This document shows positions 9,353-17,107 of a DNA stretch of 42,588 nt, piece after piece; positions within the stretch are counted from its first letter, which is position 1, and every line of letters begins with the position of its first letter. Where the stretch lies: contig MESQ01000065.1 of assembly GCA_001771065.1 (NCBI GenBank), positions 1 to 42,588 on the forward strand. Direction: 5' to 3'. This DNA comes from Burkholderiales bacterium RIFOXYD12_FULL_59_19. Lineage in GTDB: Bacteria > Pseudomonadota > Gammaproteobacteria > Burkholderiales > Burkholderiaceae_C. Made by a program: the position numbers and the translations under genes. The notes beneath the pieces are model-generated. The model was not told the origin of the DNA, did not search any database, and worked only from the letters and a program-made list of their open reading frames with translations.

Positions 9353-10309
9353 ATGACAAAACCCATCAAAGTCGCGCTGGCGGGCGCGGGCGCCTTTGGC
9401 ATCAAACACCTCGACGGCATCCGACACATTGACGGTGTCGAAGTGGTTTCGCTGGTCAGCCGTGAGCTGGAAAAAACCCGCGAGGTCGCCGCCAAATACG
9501 GCATTGGCCACGTCACCACCGAACTGGCCGAGAGCCTGGCGCTGAAAGAGGTGGACGCCGTCATTTTGTGCACCCCCACGCAGATGCACGCCGCGCAAAC
9601 GCTGGCCTGCCTGCGCGCCGGCAAACATGTGCAGGTGGAGATTCCGCTGTGCGACGTGCTCAAGGACGGCGAAGAAGTGGCGCAGGTGGCTGCGCAATCG
9701 GGCCTGGTCGCCATGTGCGGCCACACCCGGCGCTTCAACCCCAGCCACCAGTACGTGCACCAGGAGGTCACGGCGGGGCGCTTCAACATCCAGCAGATGG
9801 ACGTGCAGACCTACTTTTTCCGGCGCAGCAACATGAACGCGCTGGGCCAGGCCCGCAGCTGGACCGACCATTTGCTGTGGCACCACGCCGCCCACACGGT
9901 GGACTTGTTTGCTTACCAGTGCGGCAGCCCGATCGTCAAGGCCAACGCCATCCAGGGGCCGATTCACCCCACGCTGGGCATTGCCATGGACATGAGCATC
10001 CAGCTTAAAGCCGCCAATGGCGCCATCTGCACGCTGAGCTTGAGCTTCAACAACGACGGCCCGCTGGGCACTTTCTTTCGCTACATCGGCGACACCGCCA
10101 CCTACATCGCGCGTTACGACGACCTGTTCAATGGCAAAGAGGAAAAGATCGACGTGTCCCAGGTGGCTGTCAGCATGAACGGCATCGAGCTGCAAGACCG
10201 TGAATTCTTTGCCGCCATCCGTGAGGGCCGCCAGCCCAACAGCAGTGTCGCCGACGTGATGCCGTGTTACCGGGTGCTGCATGAGCTGGAGCAGCAGTTG
10301 GGTGGGTGA
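9353..10309 (+). CDS. ligC: 4-carboxy-2-hydroxymuconate-6-semialdehyde dehydrogenase
   Basis: This NADP-dependent enzyme of the Gfo/Idh/MocA fold oxidises the ring-cleavage product, as its hemiacetal, to 2-pyrone-4,6-dicarboxylate, the substrate of LigI. The product has 318 residues. A Rossmann motif ALAGAGAFGIKHL lies at residues 8-20, CTPTQMHA near 83-90, and the family EKP-like position reads EIP. An AGGAG-like ribosome site (CTGGAGAATTC) precedes the ATG. The last 45 codons and some 3' flank occur again in degenerate form at about 10446-10640. Confidence 0.95.
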   Translation: MTKPIKVALAGAGAFGIKHLDGIRHIDGVEVVSLVSRELEKTREVAAKYGIGHVTTELAESLALKEVDAVILCTPTQMHAAQTLACLRAGKHVQVEIPLCDVLKDGEEVAQVAAQSGLVAMCGHTRRFNPSHQYVHQEVTAGRFNIQQMDVQTYFFRRSNMNALGQARSWTDHLLWHHAAHTVDLFAYQCGSPIVKANAIQGPIHPTLGIAMDMSIQLKAANGAICTLSLSFNNDGPLGTFFRYIGDTATYIARYDDLFNGKEEKIDVSQVAVSMNGIELQDREFFAAIREGRQPNSSVADVMPCYRVLHELEQQLGG

Positions 10310-10464
10310 TACCAAGCATATTAAAGACTGGCCACACCAAAAGTACAGACAGCATTTATACTTCGTCAGTATCTTTCAGGAGCCGTTGATGAAGTTGAAG
10401 CGCAGTTTGCGGCCCGCCGCGCCAAAGCTGCAGGCCTGGCGTGAGAGTTCCAGGTGGGAGTCGC
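10310..10464. other. Spacer between ligC and its 3' duplicate
   Basis: No complete gene. A rightward frame ending at 10444 reads like a protein C-terminus (QYLSGAVDEVEAQFAARRAK, then AGLA and stop) but has no start and is cut off upstream by TAA. It may be a scrap of a lost gene. It abuts the left edge of the duplicated ligC sequence at about 10446. Confidence 0.3.
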
Positions 10465-10599
10465 ATGAACGGCATCGATTTGCAAGACCGTGAACTCTTT
10501 GCCGCCATTCGCGAGGGCCACCAGCCCAACAGCAGTGTCGCCATCGTGTTGCCGTGATAACGGGTGCTGCATGAACTGGAGCAGCAGTTGGGCGGGTGA
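10465..10599 (+). pseudogene. Degenerate duplicate of the ligC 3' end
   Basis: From the ATG in GCATGAACGGCATCGA to the final GGCGGGTGA this copies the last 45 codons of ligC (from about 10174), with scattered substitutions. The codons TGT TAC of ligC have become TGA TAA here, so the frame is broken twice. Similarity continues on the left to about 10446 (TTCCAGGTGG) and on the right past the stop into flank shared with 10310-10345 (CAAAAGTACRGMCAG). The copied unit is therefore about 190-200 bases and includes non-coding 3' sequence, indicating a local tandem duplication or recombination with a relative's locus. Confidence 0.85.
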
Positions 10600-10684
10600 G
10601 GCAACTCATGTTGGATGGTGGTCAAGTCAAAAGTACGGCCAGACGCTGGGCGCGCAGGGTATCCGGCTGCGGCTGGAAGGTTAA

Positions 10685-11020
10685 TCAGGCAAGGTCTTCG
10701 TCGGTTAACGATTTGACAAAGTTGACAAGCCCTTGACTAAAGCCGTTCAGCTCATCCTTGGTCAACAAACTGCGGCGGCAGATGGCAACAAGCTGCCCCA
10801 TGGCGCTTGAGCGGCGAGGGTTGTCAAACATGTATGCCAGTTCTTTGTCTCTGCGTTCGATCATTCCGTAAATCTCGGCATAGCGCTGATGACAAGTTTT
10901 GGCATCATCGGCACCGATCGCGTCAATCTCGTTGAGTATTTGCTTGCAAAAACGTTCAACTGCTACGGGATGCAGTTTGCGAAAAAGTTTCCAGTCTGAT
11001 TCTGCGATGCCGTTTGTCAT
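10685..11020 (-). CDS. Conserved hypothetical protein
   Basis: The 111-residue product begins MTNGIAESDWKLFRKLHPVA and contains ERFCKQILNEIDAI, HQRYAEIYGMIERRDKEL and a C-terminal helical part. It looks like a soluble all-helical protein. I recall short uncharacterised proteins of this pattern (W..F..LHP.A..RFC, then ERRDKEL) in many betaproteobacteria, but no function. It stands alone, opposite to its neighbours. Codon use is like a real gene, and residues such as Cys and Trp are spread plausibly. No function is proposed. Confidence 0.7.
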   Translation of the reverse strand: MTNGIAESDWKLFRKLHPVAVERFCKQILNEIDAIGADDAKTCHQRYAEIYGMIERRDKELAYMFDNPRRSSAMGQLVAICRRSLLTKDELNGFSQGLVNFVKSLTDEDLA

Positions 11021-11104
11021 GGTGATTTGCCGTTTTTAAAGTCTAAATCATCGGTGGCTGATGGTCGGTGTAACGGATCAGCAGCGCTTATTTTGCCAGC
11101 AACC

Positions 11105-11212
11105 TGTAGCCCGGATGCCAATCCGGGTGACTTTTGGCGCTTGTTCATCACACGCCATTGCGCTGCGGTCTTGGGTACCCCCCGGATTGCGCTGCGCTTC
11201 ATCCGGGCTACA
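11105..11212. repeat. Palindromic intergenic repeat (TAGCCCGGAT family)
   Basis: The ends TGTAGCCCGGATG (11105-11117) and CATCCGGGCTACA (11200-11212) are exact inverted repeats, and the inside carries a second CCGGATTGCGCTGCGCTTCAT block. Such elements are common between genes in betaproteobacteria, where they produce spurious ORFs starting MKRSAIR. A single arm of the same family is found at 35220-35250 inside the mdcG-mdcB ORF. Confidence 0.75.
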
Positions 11213-11230
11213 AGCATCCTGAAAACAAAA

Positions 11231-11269
11231 ATGAGAACGGCTGGTAACGGACACTCATGTTGGAAATAA
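11231..11269 (+). CDS. Possible tryptophan-containing leader peptide of the tryptophanase gene
   Basis: The short frame encodes MRTAGNGHSCWK and stops 65 bases before the tryptophanase start. In enterobacteria a TnaC leader peptide with one critical Trp stalls the ribosome in the presence of free tryptophan. Here a single Trp is the second-last residue. No strong ribosome site precedes the ATG, and the frame is open further upstream through the repeat element, so this may be chance. It is listed as a candidate only. Confidence 0.25.
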   Translation: MRTAGNGHSCWK

Positions 11270-11334
11270 CCGACACCACGCCCCTTTGAGCGGTGCTACC
11301 TTCAGTTTCTTTAGAAATCCTGCAAGGAAACACC

Positions 11335-12705
11335 ATGCCCAAAACCCTGATCGAGCCGTTTCGCATCAAAAGTGTCGAGCCCATCCGAATGACCACGCGC
11401 GCCGAGCGCGAGCAACTCTTGGAGGCCGCCAAGCTCAACGTGTTCAAGTTACACGCCGAAGACGTGCTGATCGACTGGTTGACCGACTCCGGCACCGGCG
11501 CCATGTCGTCGCGCCAGTGGGGCGCCATCATGGAAGGCGACGAAAGTTATGCCGGGGCGCGCAGTTTTTACCGACTGGAAAAAGTCATCCAGGACATCAC
11601 CGGAATGCAGTTTTTTGTGCCCACGCACCAAGGTCGCGCCGCGGAAAAAGTGCTGTTCACGGCGGTGTGTAAAAAGGGTGATGTGGTGCCCAACAACTGC
11701 CACTTTGACACCACCCGCGCCAACCTCGAATACCTCGGCGTGCAAGCGCTGGACCTGGTGATCCCGGAGGGCTTGCAGCCCGCCACCCTGCATCCGTTCA
11801 AGGGCAATATTGACCTGGAGCGGGTGGCAGCCTTGCTCAAGGACCAGGCCGACCAGATTCCGTTTGGCATGATCACCGTGACCAACAACACCGGCGGTGG
11901 CCAGCCGGTGTCGATGGCCAACATCCGCGCTTACGCCAAGCTGCTTAAAAACCATGGCAAGCCCTTTATCATGGACGTTTGCCGTTTTTCAGAAAACGCG
12001 ATGTTCATCAAGATGCGCGAGCCGGGCTATGAGAACACGCCCATCAAAGCCATCGTGCAAGAGATGTTTTCTTATGCCGACGGCGCCACCATGAGCGCCA
12101 AAAAGGACGGCATGGTCAACATTGGCGGTTTCATCGTGCTCAAAAGCGAGGAGTGGATGGACGCGGTGCGCAATGTGCTGATCATGACCGAGGGCTTTCC
12201 CACCTACGGCGGCCTGGCCGGGCGCGACCTCGAAGCGCTGGCCGTGGGCCTGGAGGAGGGCATGCAGGAAGACTACCTGCGTTACCGCCTGCGCACCGCC
12301 GAGTACCTGGGCGAGCGCCTGGAGGCGGCCGGTGTGAGTTTTGTCAAACCCACCGGCGGCCACGCGGTTTACATCGACGCCCGCACCGTGCTGCCCGACA
12401 TGCCGGTGGCCCATTACCCGGCCTGGGCGCTGTGCAACGCGCTGTACCTGGAAGGCGGCATTCGCGGGGTGGAAATTGGCTCGGTCATGTTTGGCAAGCG
12501 CCTGGCCGACGGCACGGAAACGTTTCACAGCATGGAACTGGTGCGCCTGGCTTTCCCGCGGCGCATGTACACGCAGAGCCACTTCGACTATGCGGCCGAG
12601 GTGATTGACGAGGTCAAGCAAAAAGCGACCAGCATCCGGGGTGTGCGCATCACCAAGCAGCCGCAATTTTTGCGGCACTTCACTTGTGAGTGTGCCTGGG
12701 TGTGA
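11335..12705 (+). CDS. tnaA: Tryptophanase-like PLP beta-eliminating lyase
   Basis: The 456-residue protein belongs to the tryptophanase/tyrosine phenol-lyase family. It shows EPFRIKSVEPIRMTTRAERE, LIDWLTDSGTGAMSSRQWGA, PTHQGRAAEK, and MSAKKDG with the PLP lysine at 257. Positions separating the two enzymes are Asp125 (FDTTR), Ile381 (VEIGS) and His448 (RHFT), all as in tryptophanase; tyrosine phenol-lyase has Thr124, Arg381 and Phe448. It therefore probably splits tryptophan to indole, pyruvate and ammonia, although overall length equals tyrosine phenol-lyase. An AAGGAA ribosome site precedes ATG 11335. No aromatic amino acid permease is adjacent. Confidence 0.8.
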   Translation: MPKTLIEPFRIKSVEPIRMTTRAEREQLLEAAKLNVFKLHAEDVLIDWLTDSGTGAMSSRQWGAIMEGDESYAGARSFYRLEKVIQDITGMQFFVPTHQGRAAEKVLFTAVCKKGDVVPNNCHFDTTRANLEYLGVQALDLVIPEGLQPATLHPFKGNIDLERVAALLKDQADQIPFGMITVTNNTGGGQPVSMANIRAYAKLLKNHGKPFIMDVCRFSENAMFIKMREPGYENTPIKAIVQEMFSYADGATMSAKKDGMVNIGGFIVLKSEEWMDAVRNVLIMTEGFPTYGGLAGRDLEALAVGLEEGMQEDYLRYRLRTAEYLGERLEAAGVSFVKPTGGHAVYIDARTVLPDMPVAHYPAWALCNALYLEGGIRGVEIGSVMFGKRLADGTETFHSMELVRLAFPRRMYTQSHFDYAAEVIDEVKQKATSIRGVRITKQPQFLRHFTCECAWV

Positions 12706-12715
12706 CGCGCAGGTG

Positions 12716-12736
12716 CAAATTCGGGGTTCGAATTTG
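12716..12736. terminator. Hairpin after tnaA, weak terminator or operator
   Basis: CAAATTCG and CGAATTTG are perfect arms around the loop GGGTT, 11 bases after the tnaA stop. The stem is AT-rich and followed only by a loose T-rich stretch (GATTTTCG), so termination would be weak. It could equally be a protein-binding site in front of the next gene. Confidence 0.4.
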
Positions 12737-12756
12737 GATTTTCGAAATATAAACTA

Positions 12757-12785
12757 TTGATTTATAAATAAGTTCAATGTAAATT
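12757..12785 (+). promoter_or_regulatory. Promoter candidate of the GSU2403-type gene
   Basis: TTGATT (12757-12762) and TAAATT (12780-12785) are spaced by 17 bases in a markedly AT-rich stretch of about 80 bases directly upstream of the ATG at 12821. This composition is unlike the surrounding DNA. Confidence 0.45.
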
Positions 12786-12820
12786 GCGATAATTTTTATT
12801 TATGTTGAACCAAGCCAACG

Positions 12821-13786
12821 ATGCCAGCCGCCAACACTTTGTTTGAGCTCTCGGAAAGCCAAAAACGGCAGTACATTGATGCCGAAACGGTCTTCCTCGC
12901 CACCGCGCAAGCACAAAAGGCGGCCTTTGAGGTGCGTGGCTCCATGTTCTGGCGCGACCTCAAAGGCACGCGTACCTTGATTCGGAGCACGGCATCCGGT
13001 GGGCAAAAATCTCTCGGTGCGTATTCTGAGGTCACGCAAAAATTGTTTGACAGTTTCATGCAGCGCAAGACCAACGTGGAGGCCCGCGTGAAGGCCTTGA
13101 AGGCGCAACTCGTGATCCAGCAGCGGCTCAATCGGGCGCTGCGGGTGGGTCGGGTGCCCAACGTTGTGGTCGATGTTTTGAACGAGTTGGAAAAAGCGGG
13201 TGTGGCCGCGCATTTTTTGGTGGTGGGTACCCATGCCCTCTACGCCTATGAGACCGCCGCCGGTGTCCGTATTGCCGAGCAGGCGATGGCCACCCGGGAT
13301 GTGGATATGTTGTTTGATACCCGCAAGCGGCTGGCATTTTTTACCATTATGCAAAAGCTCGACAGTTCATTGATTGGTTTGCTGCGCAAGGTTGATGCCA
13401 GTTTTGAGGTGGTCGAAGAGCAGCATTACACCGCTCGAAACAAGGACGGTTTTGAGGTGGATATCATTCGGCGCATGGCCCGCGACCTAGATCCCCACCC
13501 ACTGCGCATGAGCGATGCGGAAGATGACTTTTGGGCTGTTCAGGTGTCCATGGGTGACAAACTCGCGGCAGCACGTCGCTTTGATCAGGTGGTGGTGGGG
13601 ACCTCTGGGGACATGGCCTTGATGCGCACCGTTCACCCGCTTGATTTTGCGCGGATCAAGCTGGCGCTGTCACAGCAGTTGGGCCGGGACCCCAACAAAC
13701 GCGGTAAAGACGCACTTCAGGCCACGATTGTCAGTGCGCTAGTGGCAGAGTATTTGCCGCATTTGGCTGCCGACGCATCAAGTTAA
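12821..13786 (+). CDS. GSU2403-family nucleotidyltransferase-fold protein
   Basis: The 321-residue protein has an N-terminal helical part of about 115 residues and then a nucleotidyltransferase-like fold: HFLVVGTHALYAYE with Gly136, and ATRDVDMLFD with Asp160 and Asp162 as the DxD metal site. The C-terminal half (VSMGDKLAAARRFDQVVVG, HPLDFARIKLAL) also fits. The family is uncharacterised; related folds act as antitoxins or defence effectors, but no partner gene is adjacent. Its promoter region is AT-rich, suggesting transfer. The stop lies four bases from the stop of the convergent decarboxylase gene. Confidence 0.8.
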   Translation: MPAANTLFELSESQKRQYIDAETVFLATAQAQKAAFEVRGSMFWRDLKGTRTLIRSTASGGQKSLGAYSEVTQKLFDSFMQRKTNVEARVKALKAQLVIQQRLNRALRVGRVPNVVVDVLNELEKAGVAAHFLVVGTHALYAYETAAGVRIAEQAMATRDVDMLFDTRKRLAFFTIMQKLDSSLIGLLRKVDASFEVVEEQHYTARNKDGFEVDIIRRMARDLDPHPLRMSDAEDDFWAVQVSMGDKLAAARRFDQVVVGTSGDMALMRTVHPLDFARIKLALSQQLGRDPNKRGKDALQATIVSALVAEYLPHLAADASS

Positions 13787-13790
13787 CCGC

Positions 13791-15413
13791 TTATTTAACT
13801 GCGTTGAGCCTTTTCACCCCAGCCACAAACCGGGCCAGCGTGTTGGATAAAACGCCGCTGGGAATGGTCACCTCGATCAGCTGAAACTTGCCGCGCGTGG
13901 CCATGGCTTTGTCCAGCGCGCGTTTGAGTTCGGCCCGGGTGCTCACGCGCACGCCGTCGCCGCCCAGGCCGGCGGCCATCTCGGCAAAACCCCAGTGACC
14001 CAGGTCGTTGAAGTGTGACTCGGGCTGGAAGGTGCGCAGCATTTCCCAACTGGCGTTGTTGAACAGCAGCACGATCGGGTCCCAGCCGTAGCGTTTGCAG
14101 TTGCCCAGTTCCCAGCCGGTCATCTGGAAAGCACCGTCGCCGACCAGAATCAGCGGGCGTTCACCGGTGGCGGCTTGCAGCCCTAAGCCCGCGGGCACGC
14201 CAAACCCCATGGTGGCGTAGTAACCGGGTGCCACCAGCGCCGTGTGGCTGATTTCCATGGCGGTGAACAGGCAGTCGCCCATGTCGGAGGCCATTGGCAT
14301 CTTGCCGTGCCTGGCCATGAGGTCGTTCACGGCCGTGGCAATGTCGGTGGGGGTGATGCTTTGGTCGTCCTCGGCCAAGCCGGTGGGGAAGCTTTGCGGC
14401 GTCACGCTGAAGGCCTTGTCGGGCCCCGGAACACGTTCCAGCATACGGTTCACCACGGCGGCAAGCGGCAGATCGGCGTAGGTGTGGTAACCGATGTTGA
14501 CCTGGCCGTTCAAGGCCTGGATGGTCTTGCGCATGTCGATCTTGGTCTCGGACACAGCAAAGTTGGTGTCGCAAATGATCTCGCCCAGCAAAAACAGGCC
14601 GTCTGAGCTTTCCACCAGTTGCGTCACTTCCGGGAAACCCGCCACACCCATGTAGGTGCCTACTAGCGGTGCGTCCTGGTCTGCCAGCAGGCCGCGGCCC
14701 ATGAAGCTGGTCACCACCGGCAGCCCCAAGCGGCGTGACAGGGTGGCCACCTTGTCCTCCAGGCCGTAGCGGCGCACTTCCACGCCGGCCATTAAAACGG
14801 GCGATTTGGCACTGGCGAGGCGTTCCAGGATTTCATCGACGCAGGCATCCAGCGCGTCCGGGTCCACCTTGAAGGCGGCCTCTGGCACGACCTCCAGGCA
14901 GGGCACGGCCACCATGTCACGCGGAATCTCGATGTACACCGGCTCCGAATGGCGCAGGCAGTTGGCCAGCACCCGGGCAATGTCGGCCGGGGCACGGTCG
15001 GCATCGTCCAGACGTACCTGGTCACAGGTGATTTCCTTGAAAATCTGAAACTGGCTGTCGAGTGTCTTGGCCTGGTGGTGCAGCAGCAGGCCGGAGCGGG
15101 ACTCGTTCTTGCCCGGCCCGCCCGACAGCACCACCAGCGGCGACTTTTCGGCAAAGGCGGCGGCGACCGAATTGATCATGTTCAGGGCACCCGCGCCGTA
15201 GGTGACTGCCGCCACGCCCAGGCTGCCATTGATGCGTGCTGCGGCATCAGCCGCAAAACCCACGCCGGGCTCGTGGCTCAAGGTGTAGAGCGGCAAAATT
15301 TGCGACTCTTCGATGATGCGGAAATAGGGCAGGGCAAAGTCGCCGGGGATGCCAAAAATCTGCCGCGCACCGTGCTTTTTGAGCGCGGTCAGCAGTTGTT
15401 CGGTGAGATTCAT
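13791..15413 (-). CDS. ipdC: Indolepyruvate/phenylpyruvate decarboxylase (thiamine diphosphate enzyme)
   Basis: The 540-residue protein matches the Azospirillum phenylpyruvate/indolepyruvate decarboxylase type along its length. The activating glutamate is Glu48 in TLSHEPGVGFAADAAAR. LLLHHQAKTLDSQFQIFKE, VEVRRYGLEDKVA and FMGRGLLAD follow, and the diphosphate motif begins GDGAFQMTGWELGN near residue 425 with NNASWEMLRTFQPE. Such enzymes decarboxylate aryl-pyruvates to aldehydes, for example toward phenylacetate or indole-3-acetate. Start 15413 is chosen for its AGGAGA ribosome site; the 15 upstream codons look unconserved. With the tryptophanase nearby, two branches of aromatic amino acid breakdown are side by side. 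Confidence 0.9.
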   Translation of the reverse strand: MNLTEQLLTALKKHGARQIFGIPGDFALPYFRIIEESQILPLYTLSHEPGVGFAADAAARINGSLGVAAVTYGAGALNMINSVAAAFAEKSPLVVLSGGPGKNESRSGLLLHHQAKTLDSQFQIFKEITCDQVRLDDADRAPADIARVLANCLRHSEPVYIEIPRDMVAVPCLEVVPEAAFKVDPDALDACVDEILERLASAKSPVLMAGVEVRRYGLEDKVATLSRRLGLPVVTSFMGRGLLADQDAPLVGTYMGVAGFPEVTQLVESSDGLFLLGEIICDTNFAVSETKIDMRKTIQALNGQVNIGYHTYADLPLAAVVNRMLERVPGPDKAFSVTPQSFPTGLAEDDQSITPTDIATAVNDLMARHGKMPMASDMGDCLFTAMEISHTALVAPGYYATMGFGVPAGLGLQAATGERPLILVGDGAFQMTGWELGNCKRYGWDPIVLLFNNASWEMLRTFQPESHFNDLGHWGFAEMAAGLGGDGVRVSTRAELKRALDKAMATRGKFQLIEVTIPSGVLSNTLARFVAGVKRLNAVK

Positions 15414-15541
15414 GTGGAATGTCTCCTGGGTTGAGGTGAGCGCATTATCACAGTCCATGGTGCCTGAGACCCCTGCTGCGTCAGGCTTTGCGGGGGTTCA
15501 AGCCGTTACCATTGCAGCTTCATTTTTCAGGAGTTTTCAAG

Positions 15542-16390
15542 ATGGGCATCACAACAGTTGGCATCATTGGCGCGGGCACCATGGGTAACGGCATTGCACA
15601 GGCTTGCGCCGTGTCGAGCATCAAGGTGGTGATGGTTGACATCTCAGAGGCCGCTGTGGCCAAAGGCATTGCCACCGTGTCAGGCAGCCTGGACCGTTTG
15701 CTCAAGAAAGAAAAGATCACTGCCGATGACAAAACCGCGGCCATGGCGCGTATTCAGGGCAGCACCAGCTATGACGACCTCAAGGGGGCGCAACTGGTGA
15801 TCGAAGCCGCCACTGAAAACCACGAGCTCAAGGTCAAGATACTCAAACAACTCGATGCCATGCTGGCTCCGGAGGTGATCATTGCCTCCAACACCTCGTC
15901 GATTTCCATCACCAAATTGGCCGCGGTGACCACCCGCGCCGACAAATTCATCGGCATGCATTTCTTTAACCCGGTGCCGATGATGGCGCTGGTGGAAATC
16001 ATCCGCGGTCTGCAAACCAGTGATGCCACCCACGCCGCTGTGCACGCCATGGCGACCGCTTTGGGCAAAACCCCGATCACGGTCAAGAACGCGCCCGGTT
16101 TTGTGGTCAACCGCATTCTGGTGCCGATGATCAACGAAGCCTTCTTTGTACTGGCTGAGGGCCTGGCCACGGCTGAGGACATTGACGCCGGCATGAAACT
16201 GGGGTGCAACCAGCCGATTGGTCCGTTGGCACTGGCCGACATGGTCGGACTCGACGTGTGCCTGGCGGTGATGGAGGTTTACCTGAGCGAGTTTGGCGAC
16301 AGCAAGTACCGCGCCTGCCCCTTGCTGAAAGAAATGGTGGCCGCCGGTCGCCTGGGCCGCAAAACCGGGCAGGGCGTTTACACGTACTAA
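15542..16390 (+). CDS. hbd: 3-hydroxybutyryl-CoA dehydrogenase
   Basis: This NAD(P)-dependent 3-hydroxyacyl-CoA dehydrogenase of the short, single-function type has 282 residues. The Rossmann motif is VGIIGAGTMGNGIAQ. VIEAATENHELKVKI, SNTSSISITKLA and MHFFNPVPMMALVEI (catalytic His) follow, then PGFVVNRILVPMINEA in the C-terminal domain, ending with LGRKTGQGVYTY. It interconverts acetoacetyl-CoA and 3-hydroxybutyryl-CoA in butyrate or polyhydroxybutyrate metabolism. A CAGGAG ribosome site precedes the ATG. It is divergent from ipdC across 128 bases. Confidence 0.93.
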   Translation: MGITTVGIIGAGTMGNGIAQACAVSSIKVVMVDISEAAVAKGIATVSGSLDRLLKKEKITADDKTAAMARIQGSTSYDDLKGAQLVIEAATENHELKVKILKQLDAMLAPEVIIASNTSSISITKLAAVTTRADKFIGMHFFNPVPMMALVEIIRGLQTSDATHAAVHAMATALGKTPITVKNAPGFVVNRILVPMINEAFFVLAEGLATAEDIDAGMKLGCNQPIGPLALADMVGLDVCLAVMEVYLSEFGDSKYRACPLLKEMVAAGRLGRKTGQGVYTY

Positions 16391-16410
16391 GCCGACACGG
16401 ATTGTTTTTC

Positions 16411-16466
16411 AGGGGTCGACTTCAGTCGACCATGGCGGGTGCAAGTCCCCCCTACAAGCTGAATGA
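16411..16466. repeat. Short palindromic repeat of the TGTAGGG...CCCTACA family, copy 1
   Basis: The 18-base palindrome GGTCGACTTCAGTCGACC (16414-16431) is followed by ATGGCGGGTGCAAGTCC and ends in CCCTACA. Nearly the same unit in opposite orientation is at 36184-36231, and related units are at 35126-35203. Here it lies harmlessly between two genes. Confidence 0.8.
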
Positions 16467-16510
16467 TGCATGTGCTTGCTGCGACAATCGCCTGCTTATT
16501 TTGATTGATG

Positions 16511-16528
16511 GCCGGGCTGGTCCCCGGC
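16511..16528 (+). other. GC-rich hairpin in front of the GNAT gene
   Basis: GCCGGG and CCCGGC pair around the loop CTGGTC, ending eight bases before the ATG at 16536, where a ribosome site would lie. No T-run follows. It may restrict translation initiation or mark the end of the upstream transcript. Confidence 0.35.
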
Positions 16529-16535
16529 GCTTGTT

Positions 16536-17066
16536 ATGTCCTTGATTACGCCTACCGAAGTGCGCCCCGCGATTCTGCGCGACGCCAAGTCCATTGCCGA
16601 AATCCGTACCCGTTCCAGCCAGGCCGCCTTCAAGGCTGTTTTTCCTGGCGAAGCCGTGCCCGTGGGTGGCACCCCAGAGCACAGCCTGGTGTACTGGCGC
16701 GAGGCCATTGAATACAGCGAACCCCAGGTGCTGGTGGCCGTGCAAAAGTCAACGGTGGTGGGTTTTGTCGGTTTTGACCGCTCACGCGACCCCAAGACGC
16801 CCAACACCATGGGCGAGATCTGGGCGCTCTACGTCGAGGCTGAGCAATGGGGTCAGGGAGTCGGGCTGGCGCTGTGGGACGCTGCGCGTGAAGGTCTGAT
16901 TTACGAAGGCTGCACCAAGGTCAGCGCCTGGGTACCGCTGGGTTTTGAGCGCGCTCTGCGCTTTTTTGACATGGCCGGCTTCAAGCGCGAAATGACCAGC
17001 ATCAAAACCGTACCCATGGGCAACACCCGGGTCGAAGAAATCCGCTTCAAACGCGACCTGAACTGA
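16536..17066 (+). CDS. GNAT-family N-acetyltransferase
   Basis: The 176-residue protein shows the GNAT order: an N-terminal strand-helix (VRPAILRDAKSIAEIR), central strands (EIWALYVEAEQWGQGVGLAL) that hold the acetyl-CoA loop in the QGVG form, and a C-terminal pattern VSAWVPLGFERALRFFDMAG followed by FKREM. It transfers an acetyl group to an amine; the substrate cannot be told. No ribosome site is visible, and a GC hairpin sits just upstream of the start. It is 41 bases upstream of the DUF808 gene and could be co-transcribed with it. Confidence 0.87.
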   Translation: MSLITPTEVRPAILRDAKSIAEIRTRSSQAAFKAVFPGEAVPVGGTPEHSLVYWREAIEYSEPQVLVAVQKSTVVGFVGFDRSRDPKTPNTMGEIWALYVEAEQWGQGVGLALWDAAREGLIYEGCTKVSAWVPLGFERALRFFDMAGFKREMTSIKTVPMGNTRVEEIRFKRDLN

Positions 17067-17107
17067 TCGCGATCAAGCTTGCCTCAACCTCATGAAACGA
17101 GACCGCC

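Noticed and set aside
11017..11217. Leftward ORF starting MLVARMKRSAIRG
   Set aside because: This is the usual spurious translation of the TAGCCCGGAT palindromic repeat, not a gene.
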